The notes under the pieces: generated by a model | Database searches by the model: none | Seen by the model: the letters and a program-made list of their open reading frames with translations, nothing else | Told to the model about the DNA's origin: nothing | Assembly: GCA_963930655.1 (NCBI GenBank) | Contig: OZ005611.1 | Span: forward strand, 9,679,501 to 9,743,500 | Direction of reading: 5' to 3' | DNA from: Myrica gale | Lineage: Eukaryota; Streptophyta; Magnoliopsida; Fagales; Myricaceae | DNA: 64,000 nt | Part shown: piece after piece, positions 13,258-23,715 of the stretch | Numbering within the stretch: the stretch's first letter is position 1 | How the letters are laid out: each line of letters opens with the position of its first letter | Program-made: the position numbers and the translations under genes

Positions 13258-13601
13258 GATTAGTAAAGACTCTTTATTTTCTCTCCCCGCCTACTACGAA
13301 CAATTCCCTATACGAAAATCTGAGTCTCTATGAGGAGTCGAAGGAATGAGGGCAGAGGCGATCTGGGAGTTCATGGGACTGGGCGGGCTGGCCAGGGACT
13401 CCTCTTCTTTCTCCTCCCTCCTCTTCTTCTCCTTCTTCCATAAACGCCTCCACGGCCCCGGAATTTACACCTTCCTGAGTTTTTTTTCTCTTTCTAAAAG
13501 AGAACAAAAAGTAAAGCGTAGAAGAGAAAGGAAGTCGCCGGAGTGACTTTGCAAAAGTGTTTTTTTTTATCTATATGTTTCTTTCGCATTTTGTTTTTTC
13601 A
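13258..13601 (-). promoter_or_regulatory. MRS2-4 5' leader and proximal promoter
   Basis: The sequence upstream of the ATG at 13257 (minus strand) has pyrimidine- and purine-rich stretches and no other exon signal. The transcription start was not located. Confidence 0.35.
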
Positions 13602-13804
13602 GGGTATGTTTTGAGGGTGAAAATTTTGGGTACTGGGGTTTATGAAATATTATAAAGTAAAAAAAAGTTATGAGAGTTGGTGAAAAAATGAAGAGAGATA
13701 AGATTTTTAATAAATATTATAATAATAATAATAAATTATGTGGTAAATTTTTTAATAATAAACCTAAAATTTTGAGCCCAATTAATTGGGGCTCAAACAT
13801 GCCC
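13602..13804. mobile_element. Tourist-like MITE, 203 bp
   Basis: The left end GGGTATGTTTTGAGGGTGAA and the inverted right end (reverse complement GGGCATGTTTGAGCCCC) form imperfect terminal inverted repeats, both with AAAATTTT close by. Flanking trinucleotides are tca and tta, an imperfect version of the TTA/TAA duplication usual for PIF/Harbinger-type elements. The interior is AT-rich and noncoding. Confidence 0.6.
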
Positions 13805-13824
13805 TTAACTTATGCAGATATTTA

Positions 13825-14010
13825 GGGCTTGTTCGGTTTACTTGTATTCTCGGATTTTCTGATTTTTTGAATCCTGAAAATACACAAATCGAACATATTT
13901 TTTAACATCACCTAAAAATAACTACTGCACGCATGCTAATAAAGTTAACATCACCTAAAAATTTTCAAAACATACAAAATCTTCAAAATACTTCATAACC
14001 GAACATACTC
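13825..14010. mobile_element. Tourist-like MITE, 186 bp, with TTA target duplication
   Basis: It starts GGGCTTGTTCGGTTTAC and ends TAACCGAACATACTC, an inverted repeat of about 15 bases. The element is flanked by TTA at 13822-13824 and 14011-14013. An internal direct repeat (AACATCACCTAAAAA) occurs at 13904 and 13948. Noncoding. Confidence 0.75.
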
Positions 14011-14349
14011 TTACTTTTATTAAGGTAATTTTAACTCCTACAAATTCGATCCTCAAAAATAAACGGGTGTCACTTGAGCCAAGGTTTTAGCAGCAATTCA
14101 CGTTATTTTTCTTGCCTTTTCCTTATATAGCTTTTTAATTTAAAAAAATGCGTCGTGTATAAATTTGATTTCTTTTTTATTTTTGGCTCAGAAAATTAAT
14201 TAAATTTAAATTCTACTCAGTTTCCCATTTGGTTTCATATAAAACAGACAAATGAGTCCACTCGAAGATAAAATAACTCGTTCATGAACCCAAGTCCCTC
14301 CTCCCATCTTGCAAGAACATGCACGACTAAATACTAATGTTTTTTTTTT

Positions 14350-14840
14350 GGCTTAATTAGTAAACTACTCCTGAAGGTCGAATCTCAAATTGGTCCTTAA
14401 GAATTATTTCGTTTTAAACTAGTTCACGTGGAATCTTTCATGTCCTATAATGGTAATTCTGTCAATTCCGCTAGCTCTATTAACAGAATAAATCTTACAT
14501 GACTAATGGAGACACATCACCACCAATAGTAAGCAGTCACGTGTTCTCAATTCACTCAAACTGTCAAGTTAGACTGGTTGATATTGATTTAAAATCTACA
14601 TTGAATTGTCTACGTCATTTGGACCTTAACGCCAACTCATAACTCCACTTGACATATTTTTTTTTTGTTGAGACAACACACTCCGAGTGAGATTTATTCC
14701 GTTAAAGGGGTCCACCGAGTAGACGGAATGACCACTCAAAGACACAAAAGATTCCTAAATGATTAGTTTAGGACGAAATACACCTTAGAGACCAATTGAA
14801 GATTCGATCATACCCTAATGACTAGCATACTAATTAAGCC
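14350..14840. mobile_element. MITE with long terminal inverted repeats (Mutator-like), about 490 bp
   Basis: The left end GGCTTAATTAGTAAACTACT and the reverse complement of the right end, GGCTTAATTAGTATGCTAGT, match for about 50 bases with scattered mismatches, continuing through GAATCT and AATTGGTC. Flanks are T-rich on both sides, compatible with a 9-10 bp target duplication, but low complexity prevents a firm call. No transposase is present. Confidence 0.65.
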
Positions 14841-14899
14841 TATTTTTTATGACACATACTCGAAATTTATTCATAATTTGTGTGAATTCAAATTTAACA

Positions 14900-15480
14900 G
14901 GCTTTTCGCAAAATTCACTGGACATAAGACTCGAGGGAACTAGCCAAGAAACCTAGAGTTTGAGATGGATTGGAAAGTTGAGCTGCACCTTTCTTCTTTC
15001 TATAAGCAAATAAATCAATCGAGAACGAGAGATCCTCCCTGTGGGAGAAGGTTCTATTCTCAAGTTCTTAGTAGTTTTTTTTTTAGAGAAGGTCATGCTT
15101 ATCTCTTTGCTTTCCCTTCCATTTCTTAATATTCCCTCCACCCCTTGGTGGGATTGGGCTTGGGCCTGCCTCTTCCTCTTGGCTTCCTCCTGGGTTAACT
15201 GATTCTGGATTTCCCTATCTTTCGCATTTATTAGATAAAACAGTATCATATCTATTCGTTTATATCTCCATCAGAGAATAAGATGGTTATTTCTTGTTTG
15301 AGACTATTCTTGTAACTCCGATGAGACTTGTCATAAAGATGGTTGTTTCTCTTTGATTTTTATCCGCTCCTGGTCAGTAAGGACTCGCTTATATCGACTT
15401 GGGCCGTGGTTTGTCTCCATTCCTTTCGTGTTTTTCCTCCCGGATTATCCCTTCTTGAACTGGGCCTCTCTCACAATGAA
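14900..15480 (+). repeat. Dispersed repeat, related to 48540-49200
   Basis: CGAGGGAACTAG, TTTGAGATG, a CACCTTTCTTCTTTCTATAAGCAAA-like stretch and a later AATAAGATG word recur in the same order at 48575-49050. The TATAAGCAAA element followed by pyrimidine-rich sequence resembles a retroelement LTR promoter, but no ends or target duplication were found. Confidence 0.35.
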
Positions 15481-16130
15481 TTTTCGGAAAAAAATGCTAC
15501 TCCATAAATTTGGTAGAAATATCCCTAAAGCCAAGATTTCCTCACCCAGTCATGTGAAGTTTTTATGGCAATAAAGTTCACTTAGGAAAAAAAAGTAATA
15601 TTTTTAGAATAATAAATACTCTATTAATTAGTATCAAGTTTTTTTCTTTTTTAAGAAAAGACCCTCCCAACCACGGATGAGTTGGTCAGCAGTATCATAG
15701 ATCAGCTGAATCGACCATAAATTTACTTCATATAATAACAAAATTTGCGTAGTAAATAATGCACGCCATGTATTCAGAATTTAACGTGGTATTGAACTCT
15801 TTCATACAATAATACTAAGTCATCCGTCCACAAAAAAGACTGCAAATTGTTTATCGTTACACGAGAAACAAATTGTTGAGAAGAGCACAATAGAAGTCAC
15901 ATACATGACCGGCTAGGAAAGTATTACGGAGTAGTGCATCCAAATATGAAGGACATGTCACGTGTCGCGCCTTTGAATCACTACATAGGCAAACACAGCA
16001 TGGCCGGTGCCGTTGTAGACACTAGACAGTGATGCATGCGAAATTACCAAGTTTAGTAATATTCAATTAAAATTATTTGCCTTTTTATATTGCTACCCAA
16101 AAGTCGTGAGATTTATTTAAAGTGATATGT
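15481..16130. other. Intergenic, nothing recognised
   Basis: AT-rich sequence with no coding, RNA or repeat signal I can support. Confidence 0.4.
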
Positions 16131-16142
16131 TTGTCACCAATG

Positions 16143-16437
16143 ACATATGTATTTTTGGTAGGGCGGTCTATTGGCCGGTTCGGTTCCGGTTGGCCAAATC
16201 TGACATTTTGTGAAGGGAGCATACCGGACCGGACCGGTCATTCTAATAGACCGGACCTGTTTCGGTCCGGATTGTCCGGTTTGGGCCTTTTAGCATTTTT
16301 TTTCTCTTTTTTAGGCTTTTTTTGGGTTTTTTTAAGGTTTTTTTGGGTTTTACCGGTAAGGATCGGTTTGGAGTGGTATACTCTGGTCCAGTTCCGGTTT
16401 TTCACATGGGTAACCTGGAACCGGACCGGAGTATACC
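16143..16437. repeat. CCGGTTCGG-rich repeat, hAT-like subterminal sequence
   Basis: It starts TAGGGCGGTCTATTGGCCGG and is packed with CCGGTT, GGACCGG and ACCGGTC words in both orientations, with a T-rich centre at 16298-16350. Such motif clusters are usual near the ends of non-autonomous hAT-type elements. A matching right end and target duplication were not found. Confidence 0.4.
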
Positions 16438-16439
16438 TG

Positions 16440-17355
16440 TCTCGGCTCGTTAAACACATAAGAGTTCAAGTTCGGCTCAAGCTCAAAAACTCCTTTTCGA
16501 ACTCGGCTCGTTAAATTTTAAACAAGTTTGAACTCGATACAAGACAAACAAATGAGCTCAGCTTTACTCGAGTTCGTTTTGTATTTTTAAAATTAGGGAG
16601 AACCTTTTCAAGCATACTTTTGACACTCTAAATTTTGGCCAAAATTTAAAAAATTACAAAATAATCTATCTCTTCTCATCAAATTATTCTTTTTTATTAT
16701 AATATTCATTCAAATTTTCTATCTTTTCACTTTTTTTACCAACTCCCATAAATTATTTTTACTTTTTCACTAACTCTCTTACCTCAAAATTTTAACCACC
16801 CTAAAATTTTTAACACTCAAAACACTTATTTGTGATTATATATCACAACAGTAATAACTAAATGATCTAATCTATTGCTTAGTAAAATAAACAATAATAT
16901 GTACTAACCAATAGAAGTGTATTAGGAAATAATATGGTATTTTTCACTCTATATATTCAGGCTTTCACAAAAAAATATTCCCTGCAAACATTAATATCAT
17001 AATTACATAGCAATGAGGAAAACCTTACCACCAATCAAGCATTCAAAAATACAACAAGCCAATAATTTTTCTACCAAATCATGAGCATACGTCAAACATA
17101 TAATTAATGAAAGCATTTTATAACATAAGTAAATTTGTGTGCTTATATATACAAAAATGACTCATATAAATATATATTTTATAAGGTAACTTAACATGAT
17201 AATATCATAAAAATTTAATATAAACCATAACACATGTATATACATAGGATTTGTAACAGAAGTAAATAGGCTCTATAGATATATAAATGTTACTAATGAC
17301 TAAATATAAAGTAATAGTGTATACCTAAACATATACAATACAATGATAGAGATAT
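16440..17355. mobile_element. hAT-like MITE fragment (GAGCTCG-rich), left piece
   Basis: CTCGGCTCGTTAAA occurs twice (16440 and 16502) with CAAGCTC and ACTCGAGTTCG words, followed by an AT-rich interior rich in tatata. The inverted counterpart, ending in the hAT-like terminus TTTACACCCCTA, is at 40385-40612. A Tourist-like MITE (16611-16830) lies inside this piece. Confidence 0.45.
16611..16830. mobile_element. MITE related to the one at 13602, nested copy
   Basis: The left end GCATACTTTTGACACTCTAA and the reverse complement of the right end (AAGTGTTTTGAGTGTTAAAA) match the termini of the 13602-13804 element. Interior words also match (GTAAAAATAATTTATGGGAG on the opposite strand). The ends are eroded and no clear target duplication remains. 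Confidence 0.5.
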
Positions 17356-17521
17356 ACAATATATACAAGTGTTATGAGACGCTAAAAATGAAAGTGTTCG
17401 CAATGCATCCCGAAAGGGTACCAATGAAGTTGACCAGTCGGCGCCCACCCGAATAGAGGGACTGAGAAATTAATAGAGTACAAAACTTATCTTCAAGCTT
17501 TACCTTATTCTGATCATTCTA

Positions 17522-18084
17522 GGGCGTTTGTTTACTCGAAATTTCGGGCTCCGAAATTTCGAGCAAAACAAACGCAATTTGTTATCTCAACCTTTAGAAC
17601 CGTACCAAATTTAGGATGTTTTTGTCCTTGAAACAATCTCTCACATTACCAAAAATACCCCCATCAACATAGGCTGGCTGGAAAGCTTCAGAAGGCGAAA
17701 TTGGAAATCCCGAAACATAGTGGTCCCACCTGCCAGAAAAACAGCTGCGCCTGGCACAAGTCATGAACAACACCTGACAAGCACTTGCAAAATAAGGGAA
17801 AAAAAGTAACAGAAGACAGCACTCCGCAGCAAACCAAAGAAGAAAAAAATAGACAAAAAAATAGCACCTGCAATCGAAGTGCACCTGGCAGCAAAAGCAT
17901 GTGGGAAGTTACCAAAACACAATAAAAAAACAACTAAACCAATGATTACAATCATTACTCTTAATTAATACGTTAAAAAATTTCAAAAATTTAATAAATT
18001 TTCACAAACCCCAATAAATTTCAAACTTTACAAGATTCCCAAAATTTTGAGAATATTCCCAGAAATTTCGGCAAACAAACGCCC
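17522..18084. mobile_element. MITE-like element with GGGCGTTTGTTT termini, about 560 bp
   Basis: The left end GGGCGTTTGTTTACTCGAAA and the reverse complement of the right end, GGGCGTTTGTTTGCCGAAAT, share about 25 bases including GAAATTTC. A second palindrome CGAAATTTCGGGCTCCGAAA lies at the left end. The interior has open frames but no recognisable product. Confidence 0.6.
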
Positions 18085-19515
18085 CCTCAGAGGGCGATCA
18101 CAGAGTCACTGAATGAAGTCCTCCGTTTCTTTCGGAGGTGCTGACCCGCAGCGAGGCAGAGATGACTAAGTGACATATGGAACTTCTCGATTAATGGTTA
18201 GGCCTGAATTTGACAACGGAGCTCCTAATCAAAATGAAATGTGTTCTTGAGTCAATTTTCTCAGTCTTTATTGACTCAGGGCTCTTGATTTTTTGTTCTA
18301 TCAACAAATTCATCTAATTATAGATTAATCAAACAATGTATTCTTCAGTTTTTCCTTTTGGGAATCAGATGATGAGAGCACCAAGGCTAGATGATCGTGT
18401 CATTCTCTATACGCATAAAAAAAGAAAGAGATAGATCACATCTTGGCCAAATGCCAATCCTCCTAGTTTGAAAGAGAAAAAGACTCGAGTTTCGAGAAAG
18501 AGAATCATATATTTTCTAATTTTTTTAGCAAGAATACATTAAGATGCACCCACTACACACCACACACTCAGGCGACTGGATCAAATGGGTGAGGTCAACA
18601 AATCTTTCCTTTTGTTTGGGAACCCTCTTTCAATTCCCCTCGGGTCGCAGTTCTCAATTGGTCAAGCAATGCCAACCTTGGGAGCTCGGTTGGGACCAGG
18701 TTTGTAAACCATCCATTCAATGGAAGACTTTGTACTCTTATTTATGTTCGACATTAGGATCCTTCACATATCTCTGTCCAATACCATGATTTCAGAGGAG
18801 TCTACACAGACAAAAGTATTCGGTTATTGGGTAAAAATCTAATGTCGAATCGAGATCAATTAGGATAGAAATAAAGCATTGGGTCGAAATCTTATTTGGT
18901 GACAAGGTAATAGCTATGAATAGTCATTGACTCCCGGGAAAGGGTAGAAGAATGAGACCTATTATGTGAAGCCGACATTCTCCCCTGCGTTTTCGGATAC
19001 ACCCTGTACTCTGTCTTTTAGAGCAGTGCCAACATATCCCTCATGGCCCTCCATTTGTGTCCAAATTAAATCCACCAGCTGTGCCATCTCATTTGCCTGT
19101 TCATTTCTTATCCTCAGAACATGCCTTATTATCACAGGCTCGAATTGGTCTCGAAGACTTTGGGCTTGGCTTGGAACGTGGGAATGAATATGGAATTTCA
19201 TTCGTGTGGTGTGAATGCAGGGAAGACTGAAGGCAAGGGAACAGTGTAGAGAGACGCCATAGAGAAAGACATTTTTCCATCCACCATAGGACCCCATTGT
19301 CTCCATCCCGTAGGAACTACGAGATCACCCCAAGGACGCCTTCGACATCTAGAGGTCGCAGACCAACCATAGAACCCTGTTCAATAAGTGGAACGCATTA
19401 GCTGTCCTTTCTAAGGTTGGGCAATAAGGGTCAGAGAAGGGCAATCACTCATTCTTAAGACCAAAGAGTTGAGCGGAAAAAGGGAGGGGAAAGCAATCCG
19501 TTCCTGGTTCTTAGC

Positions 19516-19630
19516 GCGTTGCCACTAGGCAGTTATCTTTGATCCTGATCGGCCGACCTTTCCGATCCCGAAACAAAGATAGTTCGGCTATCTTTTTTCG
19601 GTCATTTAGATGAATAGTTCCTTGAAGACG
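19516..19630 (-). repeat. Organelle-arm inverted repeat, copy 1
   Basis: Read on the minus strand, this matches 40038-40153 with words TGACCGAAAAAAGA, CTATCTTTGTTT, CGATCAGGATCAAAGATAA and GCCTAGTGGC. Differences between the copies are mainly transitions. Translated on the minus strand it gives HLNDRKK and RIKDN, a reading frame I cannot name. Confidence 0.7.
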
Positions 19631-22089
19631 ATGAGAGATGCCACTTGCTCTTTTCGTACCTTCCCTACCCCCGCCCCAGGCTGCCGATTACTTATCCGTA
19701 GAATTCTCAGAGCTTTACTAACATAGTGATTGAGTTTTTTGACCAACTGCTGGAGCGAATCAGCTTCATTAGCTTAGTTCAAAATCCCCTTATATTGGTC
19801 TGAGGGTGTAGCACATAGGAGGTTACCGCTTGGTCGGTCCAAAAATCATTTTTTTTGTAAAATGTACCTATTGTCGCGGAGCCAGAGAAGGACATTAACA
19901 TCCCCAAAAACTGACTTTTTTGAAAGCGTAGAAACGCAATTTGCAATCAATGAATTTTTTTTGTAAGACTAAATGCCATCTCAAAAAAATACAAAATATT
20001 GCAAAGCAAACATGGAAAGCACAATCAGTATCAGTGCGAGTGGGGGCCTGAAAGATGTAGAAGAGCTCTTTTAATCCAGCTGGTCAACATCTGGCTTTTC
20101 TATCGTGCATCCATTTGTATGGGTCTCTTGCAATTGGTGCTCCTGTTCGCACTCATCAGATCTTGTCTCCTCCCTTGGCCCTCTTCAATCGGGTGATTTC
20201 GGCCTGAAGGATCGTAAAGTTTGGCTTTTGAGCCTAGGATTTCGATATCAACTTTCATTCACTCCCCACTTGAAAGTAATCTTTCGGTAAAGCATCTCTA
20301 GCGGATGCAATCAGTTAATCTGATTAGTCGCTCAGTGAAAGGTAGCGAAGTACGAGTGCTTAATTCTGATTCGATATCTGGGCTTTCTTCTGTAAGAGTG
20401 AATCCCAAATCCCTTGCTTGGTCCGTTGCAGATCCTCTTCCAAGAGGTGTTCCCTAATGAGGGATTTTAGGAGATCAGCGTTCTTCTTTCTCTCCTCCAC
20501 CCATCCGCCGAGGCTTTTAGTATCCATCTCCGCATATATTGGGCTAGCGCGCAATGACTTTCTTTAATAGGAGTAGGTGCTTGCTGCTCGTCAAAGCCGT
20601 AGCTTGCTGTCTACTAAATGAGCCTTCACGCCTACCCGGCCGCTATCTTTAATCTTAAGTATAATGAAGTAAAATCAATGAAGTTAAGTCTCTTGCAAGT
20701 TCAAGGCTGACAGTAGCAGTTGCAGGTAATCCCTTCGATTATCTTCCTTTAGAAAGAGTAGTTGCCCCGCCCCTGCACCATGAGATCACTCTAGGTCTGC
20801 TTTCTCATGGACCCCAAAGTTGTGGGTTTGCTTTCTAAGGTTCAGGTTTTTCTTATAGATATAAAATAAATGCCTTTGTACGAAAAGGTGGGAAAAGGTA
20901 CCTCATCCCAAGGGTTCTAAGAGCTAGGCTATATAAGATAGATAAGATGGGCAAGGAATGAACTACAAAGCAACAAGAGTTGAAATGAAAGCCGTACAGA
21001 ATCCAATCTTTCTTGTATTGGGATGTTGGGCTCTCTCTGATCGAAATGTGGAATGTTGCTTGAAGCTTTTAGTTTTTTGTGTAGTGAGTCAGCTAATGAG
21101 AGTATACGAAAAAGGTTTAGCCCCAAGGGAGTAGAAGTTTTCCTACATATGCCCTTTTTTTCTTTTAGCTTTTTGGTGACATGATTTCGATAGCAAAAGG
21201 TTCGTCCGCCCATGAGGGTTCCGACGTCACTGGGACAACTACCGCGAGGATTTGCTTCAGCAAGTCTTCTCTCAAAAGCTGTTGTTCATTAGCTCTTTTC
21301 CATTCTCTTTTGTCTATGGTTCCTCTTGCTATAGCAGGCTTTGGCAAACTTTTGTTTTTTCGTGAACCAACGAGTTCAGTCGTGTTGTGTCACAAGTCTA
21401 AAAGCATGCACAAGTTCTCTCTGATCAACTCTTGAGGCCTCTATAGTAGTCCTTCGCTTCAGGGCATGTCCCTCGATGTGGTCAGTACTTAATATTGTCG
21501 GGCAGCAAAGCTTATACTTGTTCACTAATTATGACGGTCTTTGCTCAATCAAGCTTCCTTGTTCCTTAGTGTAGTCTCGGTCCATAGTTTAAGACTTCCT
21601 TCCTTATAGCCTAGTCTATATCCACAGCTGACGTGACTCCGTACCAATGCCTTTCCCTTTGTAGACGGCTAAGTTACTTCGTAACCTTAATGTACTTTCT
21701 TTCTTACTTTAGCATAGGCCTTTGTCGGCTTTCGCCCCTTCACTTGTAGGCATCGACTTAGCTTTGCTATCGCTCATGACTTGGTATAGAGTCTGTGTAG
21801 TCGTCGGCTTTCCCACTAGAAGAGAAGGTGACAACAGTGAGTTTAGTAAGTCTTGTCAACAATGCTTTGCACAACTAAATACTAACATGTTGTTCACTTC
21901 TGTACTTCTCCACCGACAAAACACAGTGACTTATGCAATTCATACAGGCACGCATGAAACACGAGCTAAAAATGATGAATTTTCCTTAAAAGCTCGCGGG
22001 CCTCGACCGATCGTCGTTCCTAGGTCACCAAGCATTGAAGTTCTTGAACAGTCAAAAGCACATGAAGAACATGCATGCTCTGAATGAAG

Positions 22090-22490
22090 ATGGATCTACC
22101 TAAAATGGGAATTCGCTAGGGTTATGAACTTATAATCTCTAATCTGATTATCGAGTTGATTCCATGATTATAAGTTCATTCCATATCGGGACAGATCGGA
22201 ATAGGGTTAGGTTATATACATTCTAAGTATGAGAAGAGGTTATTCGAGCGTATCTAAATAGATTCATGTTTGGTTAGAGAAGGGATCGTGGAAATTTTTT
22301 AACAAATGGAAAGATAATCTACTTTTCATTAAATGATTTATTAGATAATTGAAAACAAAATATCTTGAAGACTATTCGAAATTCAGAAGAACTACGCGGG
22401 GTAGCCATTTAACCTACGACTAGTCAGTTAATAGCTGACCACTCTACCACTGAGCTACTGAAGAACAACAGACTTAACAAAGGCGACTCT
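22090..22490 (-). other. Plastid inverted-repeat fragment around trnN-GUU
   Basis: The sequence next to the trnN relic (22090-22390) resembles the plastid spacer beside trnN in the inverted repeat. The stretch is bounded near 22490 by an abrupt switch to a different plastid region (rps12-rps7), so two non-adjacent plastid pieces have been joined. Confidence 0.6.
22392..22463 (-). pseudogene. trnN-GUU: Plastid trnN-GUU relic
   Basis: On the minus strand the sequence reads CAGTAGCTCAGTGGTAGAG (D arm), then an anticodon region CTATTAAC where plastid trnN has CTGTTAAC, then GTCGTAGGTT (T arm). The anticodon GTT has become ATT, and most other differences are C-to-T or G-to-A. The acceptor 3' side is lost. 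It is not expected to be a working tRNA gene. Confidence 0.85.
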
Positions 22491-22499
22491 CGTTCTTTG

Positions 22500-22675
22500 G
22501 ACCACAGATACTCAAAATTTAAAGTGAGTAAACATAATTCCATACTCGATCTCATAGATACATATAAGATTATGCGGAAAGTCGTATTCGATGAAAGTCA
22601 TATGTACGACTTGGAGGGAGATCTTTCATATCTTTCGAGATCCACCCTAAAATATGGGGTCAAAAGATAAAAAAA
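22500..22675 (+). pseudogene. rps12: Plastid rps12 intron tail and last exon, relic
   Basis: 22571-22620 looks like the group II intron domain V region of plastid rps12 (GAAAGTCGTATTCGATGAAA followed by GTACGACTTGGAGGGAG). The short last exon follows: TATGGGGTCAAA encodes YGVK, after which the usual KPK end is lost. The order rps12 tail then rps7 is the plastid order. Confidence 0.75.
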
Positions 22676-22726
22676 TGATTTTAGCACTTATAAAAAGAAA
22701 ATGATTCTTGAACCCCTTTCACGCTC

Positions 22727-22953
22727 ATGTCACGTCGAGGTATTGCAGAATAAAAAAACTGTAAAATCCAATCCAATTTATCGTAATCAATTAGTTAACA
22801 TGTTAGTTAACTGTATTCTGAAACACGAAAAAAAATCATTGGCTTATCAAATTATCTATCAAGCTATGAAAAAGATTCAACAAAAGACAGAGACGAATCC
22901 ACTATCTGTTCTACGTCAAGCAATACGTGAAGTAACTCCCAACATAACAATTT
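22727..22953 (+). pseudogene. rps7: Plastid rps7 relic, N-terminal part
   Basis: The plastid ribosomal protein S7 start MSRRG is at 22727. The frame is then broken by a stop around codon 9 and continues [55 protein letters not shown]. Against the usual plastid protein the changes (D to N, R to Q, G to E, R to C) are those expected from C-to-T/G-to-A mutation. Similarity stops at about codon 75, near 22953. About half the gene is missing. Confidence 0.88.
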
Positions 22954-23715
22954 ATCTTACTTTGATCTGATACCTCTCGATTCAGAGAGGAAATGCGCAT
23001 TTGTATTATTTTGAGTCTCCCTATCTCGATCTCTACTAATTGGATATGAGATTGGGTGAAGGAGAGCTTTATGGGAGAAAGGAGGAAAATGTTAGGCTAG
23101 TAGATAAAGGCTTTACTCAAACATATGGAATATATTACTCTTGACAGTGATATATATTGTATATGTAAATCCTAGATGTGATGTAGCAATCGCACTTAGA
23201 GTATAAATGAAAGGAGTGGAACAAAGTGTCGCTTCGAGAAACATGGGTATTGAAAATCTTAAACACCCGTGGGTTTTTTCGTGAATTCGACATCAGTGAT
23301 CTACAATCGATATAAACTATTAGGCTAGCCTTCTAATGGGCTAAGTTACCTTTCTTTGTCTTTATTTAGTTTCCTTGCTCTCTTAAATCCAGTACTGGCT
23401 TTCTCTTTCAGGTAGCGAAGTGTATGCCATTATTGATGGTGCACGAGCGATTGTCATCTTATTCTAGGTTTCTTTCCTTTTTTCGGTGAGAATGTTATCG
23501 TCAACGTATAAAATAAGGATGAGGCAACGACCATGACGTCGACGAATAAACATGGAAGAATCCGCACAACTACAGTGGAACCCTTTATAAAAAAATGAAG
23601 CAATGAGAAACGAGTTAAATTTCTAAAAGTAGGCACCAAGAGCTAAGAAGGGGGCCTACGGGATGCTAAAGGGCTCTCTTTTTTGGAACAGACGTTAGTG
23701 TTTTGTTGACGCGTC

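Larger units (their letters stand above)
18100..23710. other. Organelle-like DNA, left arm (mitochondrial style with plastid pieces)
   Basis: Composition changes here to a more balanced, mixed style with many short stop-broken frames and recurrent words (for example gtagcgaagt), unlike the AT-rich flanks. Plastid-derived pieces are certain at 22090-22953. A 115-base segment (19516-19630) recurs inverted in the right arm at 40038-40153. A stretch of about 60 bases at 23336-23395 (AAGTTACCTTTCTTTGTCTT) recurs at 38820-38880. I recognise no intact mitochondrial gene. The simplest reading is a nuclear insertion of mitochondrial DNA that already carried plastid fragments. The mitochondrial label rests on style, not on a named gene. 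Confidence 0.5.

Noticed and set aside
16122-16514. 130-residue plus-strand frame with Phe/Gly-rich repeats
   Set aside because: Lies over CCGG-rich repeat and T-rich sequence of a transposon-like element; repeat translation.
18962-22087. Several open frames of 60-120 residues in the left organelle arm
   Set aside because: None has a recognisable mitochondrial or nuclear product; likely chance frames in decayed organelle DNA.
23095-23150. Short match to copia reverse transcriptase (KGFTQTYG) in the left organelle arm
   Set aside because: Only about a dozen residues before similarity ends; too short to call an element.
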